This document shows positions 32,390 to 41,330 of a DNA stretch of 64,000 nucleotides, piece by piece (position 1 is the stretch's first letter; every line of letters begins with the position of its first letter). The notes below the pieces were generated by a model. That model was not told where the DNA came from and did not search any database. It saw only the letters and a list, made by a program, of their open reading frames with translations. The DNA lies in NCBI GenBank assembly GCA_910575815.1, contig CAJTFN010000008.1, positions 1-64,000 on the forward strand, in the 5' to 3' direction. A program made the position numbers and the translations under genes. This DNA comes from Oscillospiraceae bacterium (GTDB lineage: Bacteria; Bacillota; Clostridia; Oscillospirales; Oscillospiraceae).

Positions 32390-33001
32390 TTAGTCGGCGA
32401 TTTCGATGCCCAGGATTCGGGCTACCAGCGCCGCTTGCACGGCGTGGATCTTTGCGCCGCGGAGCTCCTGGCAGGAGGCGGAGAGGGTGATGCCGTCCAG
32501 GGTGCAGCCGGAGAGGTCGATCCCTTTCAGGAGCGCGCGGAAGAGGACCGTTCCGGTGAAGTTCGCGGCGGTCAGGGTGGTTTTTACCACCTTCAGCTCC
32601 TGACAGGTGCTCTCGGTGAGGTCGCAGTCCGTCAGGGCGCAGCGCTCCCAGAGGGCTTCGGTGAAATTGGCGTAGGGCAGGCGGAGGTGGTCCAGGACGC
32701 AGTCCTTGAAACGGGCCCTGCGAAAGTCGCCGCCCTGGGCCTTGCAGTCCCGGAGGGCGGTGCCTTTCCAGAAACTCACGGCGAAGCGGCAGCCGGTGAA
32801 GGCGCAGCTTTCGAAAACGCAATCGTAAAAGGCGGCGGCGCTGAAATCGCAGTCCGTAAAGCGGCAGCGGCGGAATTGGACCTGCCGGAAGACGGCGTCC
32901 CCGGCGTCCAGCCCCGCCAGCTCCTCCTGCTGAACGCACAGGAGAGACGGGGATTCCCCCTCCTCCAGGGCGGTCCGGAGGGCTTGTCCCGGGGAATTCA
33001 T
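32390..33001 (-). CDS. Pentapeptide-repeat protein
   Basis: A 203-residue protein made largely of A(D/N)LXX-type five-residue repeats that fold as a right-handed quadrilateral beta helix. The run is clear from about residue 38 (FRQVQFRRCRFTDCDFSAAAF) through about 180, with many Cys and Phe at the inward position. Some relatives mimic DNA and protect gyrase (Qnr, MfpA), but this cannot be claimed here. It overlaps the upstream HAD gene by 4 bp. Confidence 0.88.
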   Translation of the reverse strand: MNSPGQALRTALEEGESPSLLCVQQEELAGLDAGDAVFRQVQFRRCRFTDCDFSAAAFYDCVFESCAFTGCRFAVSFWKGTALRDCKAQGGDFRRARFKDCVLDHLRLPYANFTEALWERCALTDCDLTESTCQELKVVKTTLTAANFTGTVLFRALLKGIDLSGCTLDGITLSASCQELRGAKIHAVQAALVARILGIEIAD

Positions 33002-33648
33002 GTTCGCCCCTCCTTTTCGGGCATCCAGAGCAGCTCCTCAAAGCCTTTGATGTAAACGTCGCAAAAGCTCCGCATCTCCGCCTCGTCCTGGGCGAAGAGC
33101 CTGTCGTAAACGCCCACCACCCTCATTCGGGCCGCCCGCGCGCCCCGGCAGGCGGCCAGGCTGTCGTCAAAGACGGTGCAGTCCTCTGGCCGGACTCCGG
33201 CGGCCTTGGCGGCGGCCAGCCAGATGTCCGGGTTCCGCTTCTCCAGCCCCAGCTCCTGAGCGAAGGTCACCCGCTCAAAGAATTTGACCAGGTTTAGGGC
33301 CTCCAGGGCGGTGTGGCAGTGCTCCGGCACGCTGGAGGTGACCACGGCCATCCGCCGCCCCTCGGCTTTGCACTGCTTCAGATAGGCCCGGACGCCGGGC
33401 TTCACCGGCACGCGGGCATAGGAGCCCTCCGCCAGTGTCATCCATTCCGCCACGATGGCCTCGCAGGACTCCGGCAGGCGGCAGAACTCCTTGGTGAACT
33501 TGGCCGCCAGGGGCAGAGGCACGTGGGCCACGCCCTCGTAATAGGCGTGGGTATACCGCAGGCCCCGGCGGGCCAGAAATTCCCGGTCCACCTTTTTCCA
33601 GACACTGTTGGAGTCGGTGAGCACACCGTCCATATCGAAGAAAAACAT
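32998..33648 (-). CDS. HAD-superfamily hydrolase
   Basis: A 216-residue phosphatase-like protein. Motif I is FFFDMDGVLTDSNS (nucleophile Asp5, Asp7), motif II is VVTSSVPEH, motif III includes the Lys of LEKRNPDIW and motif IV is CTVFDDSLAA. The helical cap domain suits the beta-phosphoglucomutase/phosphoglycolate phosphatase group, but the substrate is unknown. It overlaps the pentapeptide gene by 4 bp and starts 2 bp after the end of the methyladenine glycosylase gene, so the three form a compact operon. Confidence 0.87.
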   Translation of the reverse strand: MFFFDMDGVLTDSNSVWKKVDREFLARRGLRYTHAYYEGVAHVPLPLAAKFTKEFCRLPESCEAIVAEWMTLAEGSYARVPVKPGVRAYLKQCKAEGRRMAVVTSSVPEHCHTALEALNLVKFFERVTFAQELGLEKRNPDIWLAAAKAAGVRPEDCTVFDDSLAACRGARAARMRVVGVYDRLFAQDEAEMRSFCDVYIKGFEELLWMPEKEGRT

Positions 33649-33650
33649 AC

Positions 33651-34268
33651 TTACGCCTCCTCCAGCCGGAAGCGCCAGGGAAAGTCCCTGGCCTCCTCCG
33701 CGTAATCGACCCCGATCCGGGGCCCGGTGACAACGAGCTCCTTTGCCGGAGCCGGGAAGGGGGGCAGCCCCGCGTCCTCGGTCCCGTCGCAGAGAAAGAG
33801 GGTGTCTCCCGTTAAATCCAGCCCGTTCTCCGCCCGGGTCAGGGCCAGAGCCCGGCAGACCTTGCCGGGGCCGTTGAGAAAATTCTTCCTCCGGTAGGCC
33901 GTCATAGGCTTGTCCCCGTAGCGGAGGCGGGCCATGACGTCCCCGCCGGCGACGGGCTGGATGGCCCGGAGAAGCACGGCGGCAGGCTCCCCCTGGGGCT
34001 CTGTGACGAAGTTCAGGCAGTGGTACATGCCGTAGATGAGATAGATATAGGCCGTTCCGGGCGGGGCGAAGAGGGTCTCCGTCCGGGCCGTCCGGCGGTA
34101 GCCATAGGCGTGGCAGGCCTTGTCACAGCGGCCGATATACGCCTCCGTCTCCACAATTCGCCCGGCCAGAAGCTGGCCGTCCAGACAGCGGATCAGATAC
34201 TTGCCCAGCAGCTGCCGGGCGGCCTCCAGTGTATCTTGAGCGTAGAAATCCCGGGAAAGCCTTGCCAT
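33651..34268 (-). CDS. mpg: DNA-3-methyladenine glycosylase, Aag/Mpg family
   Basis: A 205-residue base-excision repair enzyme that removes alkylated purines and hypoxanthine. Family blocks are RIVETEAYIG (catalytic Glu near residue 42), CHAYGYRRTARTETLFAPPGT, YLIYGMYHCLNFVT, FLNGPGKVCRALALT and GPRIGVDYAEEARDFPWRF. Length is normal. It is the first gene of a three-gene minus-strand operon and is divergent from the DMT transporter gene at 34381. Confidence 0.93.
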   Translation of the reverse strand: MARLSRDFYAQDTLEAARQLLGKYLIRCLDGQLLAGRIVETEAYIGRCDKACHAYGYRRTARTETLFAPPGTAYIYLIYGMYHCLNFVTEPQGEPAAVLLRAIQPVAGGDVMARLRYGDKPMTAYRRKNFLNGPGKVCRALALTRAENGLDLTGDTLFLCDGTEDAGLPPFPAPAKELVVTGPRIGVDYAEEARDFPWRFRLEEA

Positions 34269-34380
34269 TTTCGCACCTCGGTGTTAAAATAAGAATTCGC
34301 GCGGCGGAAAGCGCCGCCGCGGTCCGGGGACTTGGAACCGGATATCAGTATATCACGGAAGTGAACATGGAGCAAGGAAA

Positions 34381-35313
34381 ATGAAAATCAACAGAGTTCG
34401 TCAAAATGTCCTGCCTCTGGTGACGGCCATGATCTGGGGCACCGCCTTTGTGGCCCAGAGCGTGGGCGCGGATTACATGGGGCCCTTCACCTTCAACACC
34501 GCCCGGGCGGTGATCGCCTTTGTCTTTTTGCTGGGCCTGTGCGGCTTCCGGTCCCTGTGGAGGAAGCGGAAGGGGGAGCCCGCTCCTGCCGCCGGGTCCC
34601 GCCGGGATCTGCTGGTTGGGGGAGTGGCCTGCGGCACGGCGCTGGCCGTGGCCAGCTACTTCCAGCAAAAGGGCCTGGAGACCACCTCCTCCGGCAAGGC
34701 CGGTTTTATCACGGCGTTGTATATCGTGCTGGTTCCCCTGGCGGGCTTGCTGCTGGGGAAACGGCCGCCCAAGGCCGTTTGGCTGGGCGTGGTGCTGGCG
34801 GTGGCGGGGCTGTACTGCCTCTGCGTCACCGAGGAGTTCTCCGTCACCGGCGGGGATCTCTACGTGTTGATCTGCGCCTTTTGCTTCGCCGTGCAGATTT
34901 TGACGGTGGACCACTTTACCAACAAGGCGGACGGGGTGTCCCTGTCCTGCGTCCAGTTTTTCGTCATGAGCCTGCTCTGCGCCGCCGGGACCTTGACGGA
35001 GGAGCTGCCGTCGGCGGAGCTTCTGCCCCAGTGCCTGGGGCCGGTGCTCTACGTGGGCGTGTTCTCCAGCGGCGTGGCCTACACTCTCCAAATCCTGGCC
35101 CAGAAGGACTCCGACCCGGCGGTGGTGTCGCTGCTGATGAGCATGGAGTCCGTCTTTGCCACGGTGGCCGGGGCCCTGATTCTGGGGGACCGGATGAACA
35201 GCCGGGAGTATCTGGGCTGTGCCCTGATGCTGGCGGCGGTGATTCTGGCACAGCTGCCCTTTCCTTTGAAAAGGAGCTCCGCCCGGTCCGCCCCCGTTCC
35301 CCGGGAGAACTGA
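34381..35313 (+). CDS. EamA/DMT-family metabolite exporter
   Basis: A 310-residue integral membrane protein with ten predicted hydrophobic segments and two EamA repeats (about 10-145 and 160-290). The conserved signatures are LPLVTAMIWGTAFVAQSVGAD at the start (seen as IWGTAFVAQSVGA) and SLLMSMESVFATVAGALILGD near residues 241-261. DMT transporters export amino acids, nucleotides or drugs; the substrate here is unknown. It is separated from the glycosyltransferase gene by a 269 bp gap containing a strong promoter. Confidence 0.88.
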   Translation: MKINRVRQNVLPLVTAMIWGTAFVAQSVGADYMGPFTFNTARAVIAFVFLLGLCGFRSLWRKRKGEPAPAAGSRRDLLVGGVACGTALAVASYFQQKGLETTSSGKAGFITALYIVLVPLAGLLLGKRPPKAVWLGVVLAVAGLYCLCVTEEFSVTGGDLYVLICAFCFAVQILTVDHFTNKADGVSLSCVQFFVMSLLCAAGTLTEELPSAELLPQCLGPVLYVGVFSSGVAYTLQILAQKDSDPAVVSLLMSMESVFATVAGALILGDRMNSREYLGCALMLAAVILAQLPFPLKRSSARSAPVPREN

Positions 35314-35447
35314 GGACCGGCGGCGCCGGGGGATGTCCGGACGGGGGAGGTTCCTCCGGCTGGCCCTGGCTTTGAGAACATTCCTTCGGGAAAAGGGGGA
35401 TTCCTGGGAAATCGCGCCCTTGGACAGGCTCCTGGGGGGATTGACGA

Positions 35448-35476
35448 TGGACAAAAAGGTTACCCTATGCTATAAT
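35448..35476 (+). promoter_or_regulatory. Promoter of the glycosyltransferase-tmk operon
   Basis: -35 TGGACA (35448-35453) and consensus -10 TATAAT (35471-35476) are 17 bp apart, with an extended TGC immediately before the -10. The start codon is about 105 bp downstream. Confidence 0.75.
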
Positions 35477-35582
35477 GGCTATAAAATGGTAATGATATGC
35501 TTAGAATTGACGTGTCTGGTCCGGTGGAGTGTGTTTCCGTCCCAGCCACGCCTGTGGATTCATACCGGAATGAGGTGGTTTC

Positions 35583-36302
35583 GTGCGGATTGACGTGCTG
35601 GGAGTCGGCTTTGACAACTTGACACTGAACGAGGCGGTGGAACGGGGAATGGAACTGCTCCACAGTCCCGGGGCCCACTACGTGGTCACACCGAATCCGG
35701 AGATTGTGGAAATCTGCCGGGAGAACTTGGCCGCCCGGGAGGCGGTGAACTGCGCGGACCTGGTGCTGGCCGACGGCATCGGCGTGGTCAAAGGCGCCGC
35801 CATGCTGGGGACGCCGCTGAAAGGCCGGGCGCCTGGCATCGAGTTCGCCGCCGGGCTTATGGAGCGCATGGCGGCGGAGGGCCTGTCCCTCTATTTGCTG
35901 GGGGCCAGGCCCGGCGTGGCGGAGGCCGCCGGAGAGCGGCTGGCGGCCAAGTACCCCGGCTTGAGGATCGCCGGGACCCACGACGGTTATTTTCAGGAGG
36001 ATTCCCCGGTGATTGAGGCCATCCGCCAAAGCGGTGCGGAGGTTGTGTTTGTCTGCCTGGGCGCGCCCAAGCAGGAGCTCTGGATGGCCCGGCACGGCGA
36101 GGCCACCGGGGCCCGGCTGCTCTGCGGCCTGGGGGGGAGTTTGGATGTGTTTGCCGGGGTGGTGGAGCGAGCGCCAAAGTTCTGGTCCGACCATGGGCTG
36201 GAGTGGTTTTACCGCCTCTGCAAGAACCCCGGCCGGGCGGGGCGGATGATGAAGCTGCCCCTGTTCCTGATCCATGTGCAGCGGGAGAAACGACGGAGAT
36301 GA
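35583..36302 (+). CDS. WecG/TagA/CpsF-family glycosyltransferase
   Basis: A 239-residue GT26-family enzyme. In Gram-positives TagA adds N-acetylmannosamine to GlcNAc-PP-undecaprenol in wall teichoic acid or related polymer synthesis. Family motifs are TPNPEIVEICREN (about residues 37-49, including the catalytic Asp/Asn region), LADGIGVVKGAAMLG, LLGARPGVAEAAGERL and FVCLGAPKQELWM. The start is GTG 35583 with a GAGGTGG site upstream. Its stop overlaps the tmk start as ATGA. The actual polymer is not identified in this window. Confidence 0.9.
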   Translation: MRIDVLGVGFDNLTLNEAVERGMELLHSPGAHYVVTPNPEIVEICRENLAAREAVNCADLVLADGIGVVKGAAMLGTPLKGRAPGIEFAAGLMERMAAEGLSLYLLGARPGVAEAAGERLAAKYPGLRIAGTHDGYFQEDSPVIEAIRQSGAEVVFVCLGAPKQELWMARHGEATGARLLCGLGGSLDVFAGVVERAPKFWSDHGLEWFYRLCKNPGRAGRMMKLPLFLIHVQREKRRR

Positions 36303-36964
36303 GAGGAACGCTGATTGTGTTAGAGGGAACCGATGGTTCCGGAAAGGCCACCCAGGCCGGGATGCTCCTTCGGAGGCTGGAGAGCCGGGGAATCCGCTGC
36401 CGGGAGATCGATTTTCCCCGGTATGGCAATCCCTTCGCCGAGCCCGCGAATTTGTACCTTCACGGAGCCCTGGGCGGCAAGCCCGGGGATGTGAACGCCT
36501 ACGCCGCCTCCGTCATGTTCGCCGTGGACCGCTTCGCCTCCTATAAAGAGGACTGGGGAGCGTTTTACCAGTCCGGAGGGGTGGTGGTGGCCAATCGGTA
36601 CACCACCTCCAACGCCGTCCATCAGGCGTCGAAGCTCTCCGGGGTGGAGCGGCAGGCCTATCTGGATTGGCTTTTCGATCTGGAGTACCGCCGCCTGGGT
36701 CTTCCGGAACCGGATTTGGTGCTGTATCTGGACATGCCCACGGAGTTGTCCGGGCAGATGATGCGCCGCCGGGAGCGGGAGACGGACACCCGGGCCGACA
36801 TTCACGAGCGGGACGGAGAGTACCTCCGCCGCTGCCGGGAGAGCGCCCGGGAAATCGCCGGGGACTTGGGGTGGATTGTGATCTCCTGCGCCGCCGGGGC
36901 GGGGCCCCGGACGCCGGAGGACATTCACCGGCAGGTGGCCGCCTTGGTGGAGGGCTGCCTTTGA
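36299..36964 (+). CDS. tmk: Thymidylate kinase (dTMP kinase)
   Basis: A 221-residue P-loop kinase that phosphorylates dTMP to dTDP. It has P-loop GTDGSGKAT (residues 10-18), the DRF/S-like motif FAVDRFASYKEDWG, the ANRYTTSNAVHQ block that binds the nucleotide base, and a lid with RRRERETDTRADIHE. The fit is to the long-lid Tmk subgroup found in Clostridia. The start overlaps the upstream stop. It is followed by a GC hairpin and a convergent small gene. Confidence 0.88.
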   Translation: MRGTLIVLEGTDGSGKATQAGMLLRRLESRGIRCREIDFPRYGNPFAEPANLYLHGALGGKPGDVNAYAASVMFAVDRFASYKEDWGAFYQSGGVVVANRYTTSNAVHQASKLSGVERQAYLDWLFDLEYRRLGLPEPDLVLYLDMPTELSGQMMRRRERETDTRADIHERDGEYLRRCRESAREIAGDLGWIVISCAAGAGPRTPEDIHRQVAALVEGCL

Positions 36965-37008
36965 GAGAATTCGCGGGGCCTGTCCCTTGGAGGTGCGGCA
37001 AAAGCGGG

Positions 37009-37029
37009 ACGCAGCGCGTCCCGCCCTTT
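37009..37029 (-). terminator. Terminator of the Cys/Gly/Asn-rich gene (bidirectional stem)
   Basis: GCGGGACGC-agc-GCGTCCCGC (about 37009-37029) is a perfect 9 bp stem. On the minus strand it is followed by TTTTGCC; it also lies ~45 bp after tmk on the plus strand. Confidence 0.7.
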
Positions 37030-37033
37030 GGGA

Positions 37034-37279
37034 TCAGCAGCAGTTGTCGTTGCAATTGCAGTTGCAGTTACAGCCGCAGTTGCAGCCGCAATTTCCGCCG
37101 CAGTTGCAGCCACAGTTTCCGCCGCAATTGCAGCCGCAGTTGCCGCCGCAGCCCCAACCCCAGTTGTTGCCGCCCCAATTGTTGCCGCCCCAGCTGCCGC
37201 CGCAGCCGCAGCAGCAGAAGAGGACGATGATCAGAACGATCCACAGGCAGCCATTGTCGTTTCCATTGTTAAAGCACAT
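37034..37279 (-). CDS. Small membrane-anchored Gly/Asn/Cys-rich repeat protein
   Basis: An 81-residue protein with one hydrophobic segment (LWIVLIIVLFCCCGC, about residues 12-26) followed by low-complexity repeats: GGNNWGGNNWGWGCGGNC, then GCNCGGNC units ending in CNCNCNDNCC. About 20 residues are Cys. The regular C-x-C and G-N-C spacing suggests metal binding or cross-linking, like some spore-coat or crust proteins (inference). It is a real gene candidate because AGAGGTGA lies 6 bp before ATG 37279 and a terminator follows the stop. It is divergent from mltG. Confidence 0.72.
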   Translation of the reverse strand: MCFNNGNDNGCLWIVLIIVLFCCCGCGGSWGGNNWGGNNWGWGCGGNCGCNCGGNCGCNCGGNCGCNCGCNCNCNCNDNCC

Positions 37280-37416
37280 ATACAGTCACCTCTCTTGGAT
37301 TTGAGATATTCTATGCTCCCGGAAGCCGCCGGGAGCCTGACCCTTTGAAAATTGACCCGTCCTTTTTTTCGCAGGGCCGTTCAGAGGGAGACGCGCAAGC
37401 GCGAGGAGGTTTTCAA

Positions 37417-38601
37417 ATGGCCGATTTTAAGAAGAGCGATACCGCCAGCTGGGATGCCGGACAGGTCCGCCGGGCGGAGTCCGCCCGGGAAAATGCCGCC
37501 CATCCCCCCCAGCGGAGACGCCGCCGGAGAAGACGGAGAATGAATCCCTTCCTGTTCATTTTCCTGCACCTGACCTTTGTGGCCCTGGCATCCGGGCTGC
37601 TTGGCTGCGGGGGGTGGCTGCTGTTCAGCGACTTTTGCTCCTTCAACCGCTCCCGCATGCCCACGGTGGACGCTGTGGTGGAGGTCGTCGCCGGAGACAC
37701 CCTGGATTCCATCGCCGACAAGCTGCTGGACGCGGGGCTGATCGAGTACAAATGGTTCTTCAAGCTCTACGCCGACGTCACCGGCGCGGAGGAGGACATC
37801 GGCGTGGGGGCCCATACCCTGAATACCGATATGGACTACCACGCCCTGGTGGCCGGAATGCGCAGCGTCTCCGGCAGCCTGAACGAGGACACCGTCCGGG
37901 TCACGATTCCCGAGGGTTACACGGTGGCCCAGACCATTGCCCTGCTGGCCAAGAACGGCGTCAACACCGAGGCGGCCCTTACGGAAGCCGCCCAGACCGC
38001 CGACTTTGAGTTTAGCTTCATCAATAATGAGTCCGAGGACATCAGCCGTCTGGAGGGGTATCTCTTCCCGGATACCTATGAGTTCTATGTGAACGAGAAG
38101 CCTGCCAACGCCCTGAACCGCCTCATCAAGAACTTCAACAGCAAGATTGACGACGAACTGCTGGCCGCGGCGGAGGCCCGGGGGTACTCCCTCCAAAAGG
38201 TCATCACCATCGCCTCTCTCATCGAGAAGGAGACCGACGGCGGTGACCAGGGCCGCATTGCCTCCGTCATCTACAACCGTCTGGATGGCTCCGGCGACAA
38301 GGCCGGAACCTATGGCATGCTCCAGGTGGACGCCTCCCTGCTCTATGGCCTGCCGGGCCACGAGGGGGTGATTACCCAGGCGGATATGCAGACCGACACG
38401 CCCTATAACCTCTATAAGTACGCGGGCCTTCCCCCCACGCCCATCGCCAACCCCGGCCTGGACGCCATCGACGCTGCTCTGGAGCCGGAGGACACGAATT
38501 ACTACTATTACGCCTTGGGCAAGGACGGTCAGCACCATTTCTTCGAAACCTACAAGGGTCATATGGACTTTGTGAACAGCAGTGAATACTATGGGAACTG
38601 A
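37417..38601 (+). CDS. mltG: Endolytic murein transglycosylase MltG (YceG-like)
   Basis: A 394-residue membrane enzyme that cuts nascent peptidoglycan strands and sets glycan length. It has a cytosolic N-terminus with a striking run of nine Arg (about residues 33-41), one membrane segment (about 47-70), a LysM-like subdomain (about 85-165) and the YceG catalytic domain with Glu270 in the IASLIEKET motif, plus LQVDASLLYG and YNLYKYAGLPPTPIANPG near the end. ATG 37417 has GAGGAGG upstream. It overlaps the following gene slightly. Confidence 0.93.
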   Translation: MADFKKSDTASWDAGQVRRAESARENAAHPPQRRRRRRRRRMNPFLFIFLHLTFVALASGLLGCGGWLLFSDFCSFNRSRMPTVDAVVEVVAGDTLDSIADKLLDAGLIEYKWFFKLYADVTGAEEDIGVGAHTLNTDMDYHALVAGMRSVSGSLNEDTVRVTIPEGYTVAQTIALLAKNGVNTEAALTEAAQTADFEFSFINNESEDISRLEGYLFPDTYEFYVNEKPANALNRLIKNFNSKIDDELLAAAEARGYSLQKVITIASLIEKETDGGDQGRIASVIYNRLDGSGDKAGTYGMLQVDASLLYGLPGHEGVITQADMQTDTPYNLYKYAGLPPTPIANPGLDAIDAALEPEDTNYYYYALGKDGQHHFFETYKGHMDFVNSSEYYGN

Positions 38602-39868
38602 CAAACTGCCGGCGGGACACCCTCCGGAGAGAGCGAACGCTCGGACTTTCCGGGAGCGGAAGGGGCCGGAGCTGCTGGCCCCGGCGGGGGACCTGGAGCG
38701 GCTGCGGATGGCAGTGCTCTACGGGGCGGACGCTGTGTATCTGGCGGGGACGGACTTTGGCATGCGGGCCTTCGCGGGGAATTTTTCCCCCGAGGGTCTG
38801 GCGGAGGCTGTGGATTTCGCCCATGCCCACGGCGTCCGGGTCCATTGTACCGTCAACACCATGCCCCGAAACGACGAGATGGACCGCCTCCCCGCTCACC
38901 TGGAGCGGCTGGAGGAAGCCGGGGTGGACGCCATCATCCTGGCGGACCTGGGGGCCTTTCAGCTGGCGGGACGCTATGCTCCCCACGCTGCCCGCCACGT
39001 GTCCACCCAGGCCGGAGTCACGAATTACGAGGCCGCCCGGGCCTGGCATGACTTGGGGGCCTCCCGGGTCATCCTGGCCCGGGAGCTGAGCCTGGAGGAA
39101 ATTCAAACCATCCGGGACAAGACCCCCCGGTCCCTGGAGCTGGAGGCCTTCGTTCACGGGGCCATGTGCGTCAGCTACTCCGGGCGGTGCCTCCTCAGCA
39201 ATTATATGACGGGCCGGGATTCCAGCCGGGGAGCCTGCGCCCAGCCCTGCCGGTATAAGTATGCCCTCGTGGAGGAGAAGCGCCCCGGCGAGTTCTTCCC
39301 CATTGAGGAGGACGGCGGCGGGGCTTACATCCTGAATTCCCGGGACATGTGCATGATTGACCACCTGGAGGATCTCCAATTTCTGGACAGCCTGAAAATC
39401 GAGGGCCGGGCCAAGTCCGCCTATTACGCCGCTGTGGTCACCGCCGCCTACCGTCACGGCCTGGACGCGGCGGCGGCCGGGGAGGCGCTGGACCCGGTTT
39501 GGCGGGACGAGGTAGAGCACGTCAGCCACCGGCCCTACTCCACCGGTTTCTTCTATGGCCAGCCGGGCCAGTATTACGAGGACGCCCGCTATATTCGGGA
39601 GTGGCAGATCGCCGCCGTGGTTACTTGCTGCGATGGCGAGGGCAACGCCACCTTGTCCCTGCGGAACAAGTTCCGGATGGGGGACGAGGTGGAGCTGGTG
39701 GGCCCGGGAATCCGGCCCTTTGCCCTCACGGTTCCGGAGATGGAAGCCGAAGACGGTTTGCCCCTCTTTGAGCCCCGGACGCCCCAGAGCATCTTTCGGA
39801 TGAAGCTTCCCCGGCCGGTGCCCCCCTGGACGATGGTCCGGCGGGTGAAGAGCCTCTCGGCGAAGTGA
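38591..39868 (+). CDS. Peptidase U32-family protein (TrhP/RlhA-like)
   Basis: A 425-residue protein of the U32 group now linked to hydroxylation of tRNA or rRNA uridines and cytidines. The sequence shows LLAPAGDLERLRMAVLYGADAVY near the start (seen as LAPAGDLERLRMAVLYGA), the signature EAFVHGAMCVSYSGRCLLSNY (split around residues 195-215), and RGACAQPCRYKY, which gives four Cys for an iron-sulfur site. The start is ATG 38591 or GTG 38582; neither has a strong ribosome site, so coupling to mltG translation is likely. Homology to TrhP1-type proteins would fit U34 tRNA hydroxylation. Confidence 0.88.
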   Translation: MGTDKLPAGHPPERANARTFRERKGPELLAPAGDLERLRMAVLYGADAVYLAGTDFGMRAFAGNFSPEGLAEAVDFAHAHGVRVHCTVNTMPRNDEMDRLPAHLERLEEAGVDAIILADLGAFQLAGRYAPHAARHVSTQAGVTNYEAARAWHDLGASRVILARELSLEEIQTIRDKTPRSLELEAFVHGAMCVSYSGRCLLSNYMTGRDSSRGACAQPCRYKYALVEEKRPGEFFPIEEDGGGAYILNSRDMCMIDHLEDLQFLDSLKIEGRAKSAYYAAVVTAAYRHGLDAAAAGEALDPVWRDEVEHVSHRPYSTGFFYGQPGQYYEDARYIREWQIAAVVTCCDGEGNATLSLRNKFRMGDEVELVGPGIRPFALTVPEMEAEDGLPLFEPRTPQSIFRMKLPRPVPPWTMVRRVKSLSAK

Positions 39869-39932
39869 AGGCCGGTTTGGATTGGATGGATTCGCTGCTT
39901 GACTAAACATAAAAAGATTGGGAGGACATACG

Positions 39933-41330
39933 ATGAATGCGGACGTTGTGATCGTGGGCGCGGGCCCGGCCGGTATTTTTACCGCCCTGGAGATGCTGAA
40001 GAAAAAGAGCCGGCAGAAAATCGTCATGGTGGAAAAGGGACAGAGCGTGGAGAACCGCCGCTGCCCCAAGAGCAAGACGAACAAGTGCGTGAGCTGCAAG
40101 CCCTACTGCCATATCACTACGGGCTTCTCCGGCGCGGGGGCTTTCTCCGACGGGAAGCTGTCCCTGAGCTATGAGGTGGGCGGAGACCTTCCCAATCTCA
40201 TCACTCCGGAAGTGGCGCAGGAGACTATTCACTACGCCGACAAGATCTATCTGGACTTCGGCGCGGATACCCACATCGAGGGCCTGGAGTACCCGGAGGA
40301 TCGCAAGGAAATCCGCAAGCGGGCGATTCAGGCGGGGCTCAAGCTGGTGGACTGCCCGATTCGCCACATGGGCACGGAGAAGGCTCACGACATCTACCTG
40401 AGCATCGAGCGGTATTTGCAGGAGAACGGGGTAGAGATCTTTTTCGGCTGCGAGTGTCAGAATTTGATTCTGGAGAACGACGTCTGCAAGGGCGTGACGG
40501 TCTCCGACCGGCAGAAGGACTTTGAGATTTACGCCAAGCACACCGTGGTGGCCACCGGCCGCCGGGGGGCGGACTGGCTGGAGCGGCTCTGCGCGGAGCA
40601 CGGCATCGCTCACGCTCCCGGCACCGTGGACATCGGCGTCCGGGTAGAGGTCCGGAACGAGGTGATGGAGATGGTAAACCGGGTTCTCTACGAGTCCAAG
40701 CTGGTGGGCTGGCCCAAGCCCTTCAAGAATAAGGTCCGGACCTTCTGCCAGAATCCCGGCGGCTTCGTCAGCCAGGAGAACTACGATAATGACCTGGCGG
40801 TGGTCAACGGCCACTCCTATAAGGAATTCAAGAGCGACAACACGAATCTCTCCATCCTCTGTTCCCACAACTTCAGCGTCCCCTTCAACCAGCCCATCGC
40901 CTACGCCCGGAAGGTGGGGGAGCTGACCAACATGCTGGGCAACGGACAGATTCTGGTTCAGCGCTTCGGCGACATTCTGGACGGCAAGCGGACGTGGCAG
41001 AAGGAGCTGGCCCAGTCCAACATCCGGCCCACCCTGCCGGACGTGGTGGCGGGGGACATCACCGCCGCCATGCCCTACCGGGCCATGGTGAACATCATTA
41101 ATTTCATCCAGGCCATGGATTACGTGGTGCCCGGCTTCGCGTCCTACGAGACCCTGCTCTATTCCCCGGAGCTGAAATTTTACTCCAACCGGGTAAAGAT
41201 GGACACGGACTTCAACACCAGCCTCCAGGGCCTCCACTGCCTAGGAGACTCCTCCGGCTGGACTCGGGGGCTGATGATGTCCTCTGCCATGGGCGTGCTG
41301 ATGGGCCGGAAGCTGGCGGAGGAGGGGTAA
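39933..41330 (+). CDS. FAD-dependent oxidoreductase (COG2509-like dehydrogenase)
   Basis: A 465-residue flavoprotein. The N-terminal Rossmann motif is VVIVGAGPAGIFTALEM (residues about 5-21) with an acidic end at MVEKG. A cysteine-containing segment CPKSKTNKCVSCKPYCHITTGFSGAG follows (split around 44-70), and a second dinucleotide-linked block is VVATGRRGADWL. A terminal FAD contact is GDSSGWTRGLMMSSAMG. The Cys cluster may hold a metal or disulfide; the substrate is unknown. GGGAGGA precedes ATG 39933. Its stop TAA shares one base with the next ATG (TAATG). Confidence 0.82.
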   Translation: MNADVVIVGAGPAGIFTALEMLKKKSRQKIVMVEKGQSVENRRCPKSKTNKCVSCKPYCHITTGFSGAGAFSDGKLSLSYEVGGDLPNLITPEVAQETIHYADKIYLDFGADTHIEGLEYPEDRKEIRKRAIQAGLKLVDCPIRHMGTEKAHDIYLSIERYLQENGVEIFFGCECQNLILENDVCKGVTVSDRQKDFEIYAKHTVVATGRRGADWLERLCAEHGIAHAPGTVDIGVRVEVRNEVMEMVNRVLYESKLVGWPKPFKNKVRTFCQNPGGFVSQENYDNDLAVVNGHSYKEFKSDNTNLSILCSHNFSVPFNQPIAYARKVGELTNMLGNGQILVQRFGDILDGKRTWQKELAQSNIRPTLPDVVAGDITAAMPYRAMVNIINFIQAMDYVVPGFASYETLLYSPELKFYSNRVKMDTDFNTSLQGLHCLGDSSGWTRGLMMSSAMGVLMGRKLAEEG

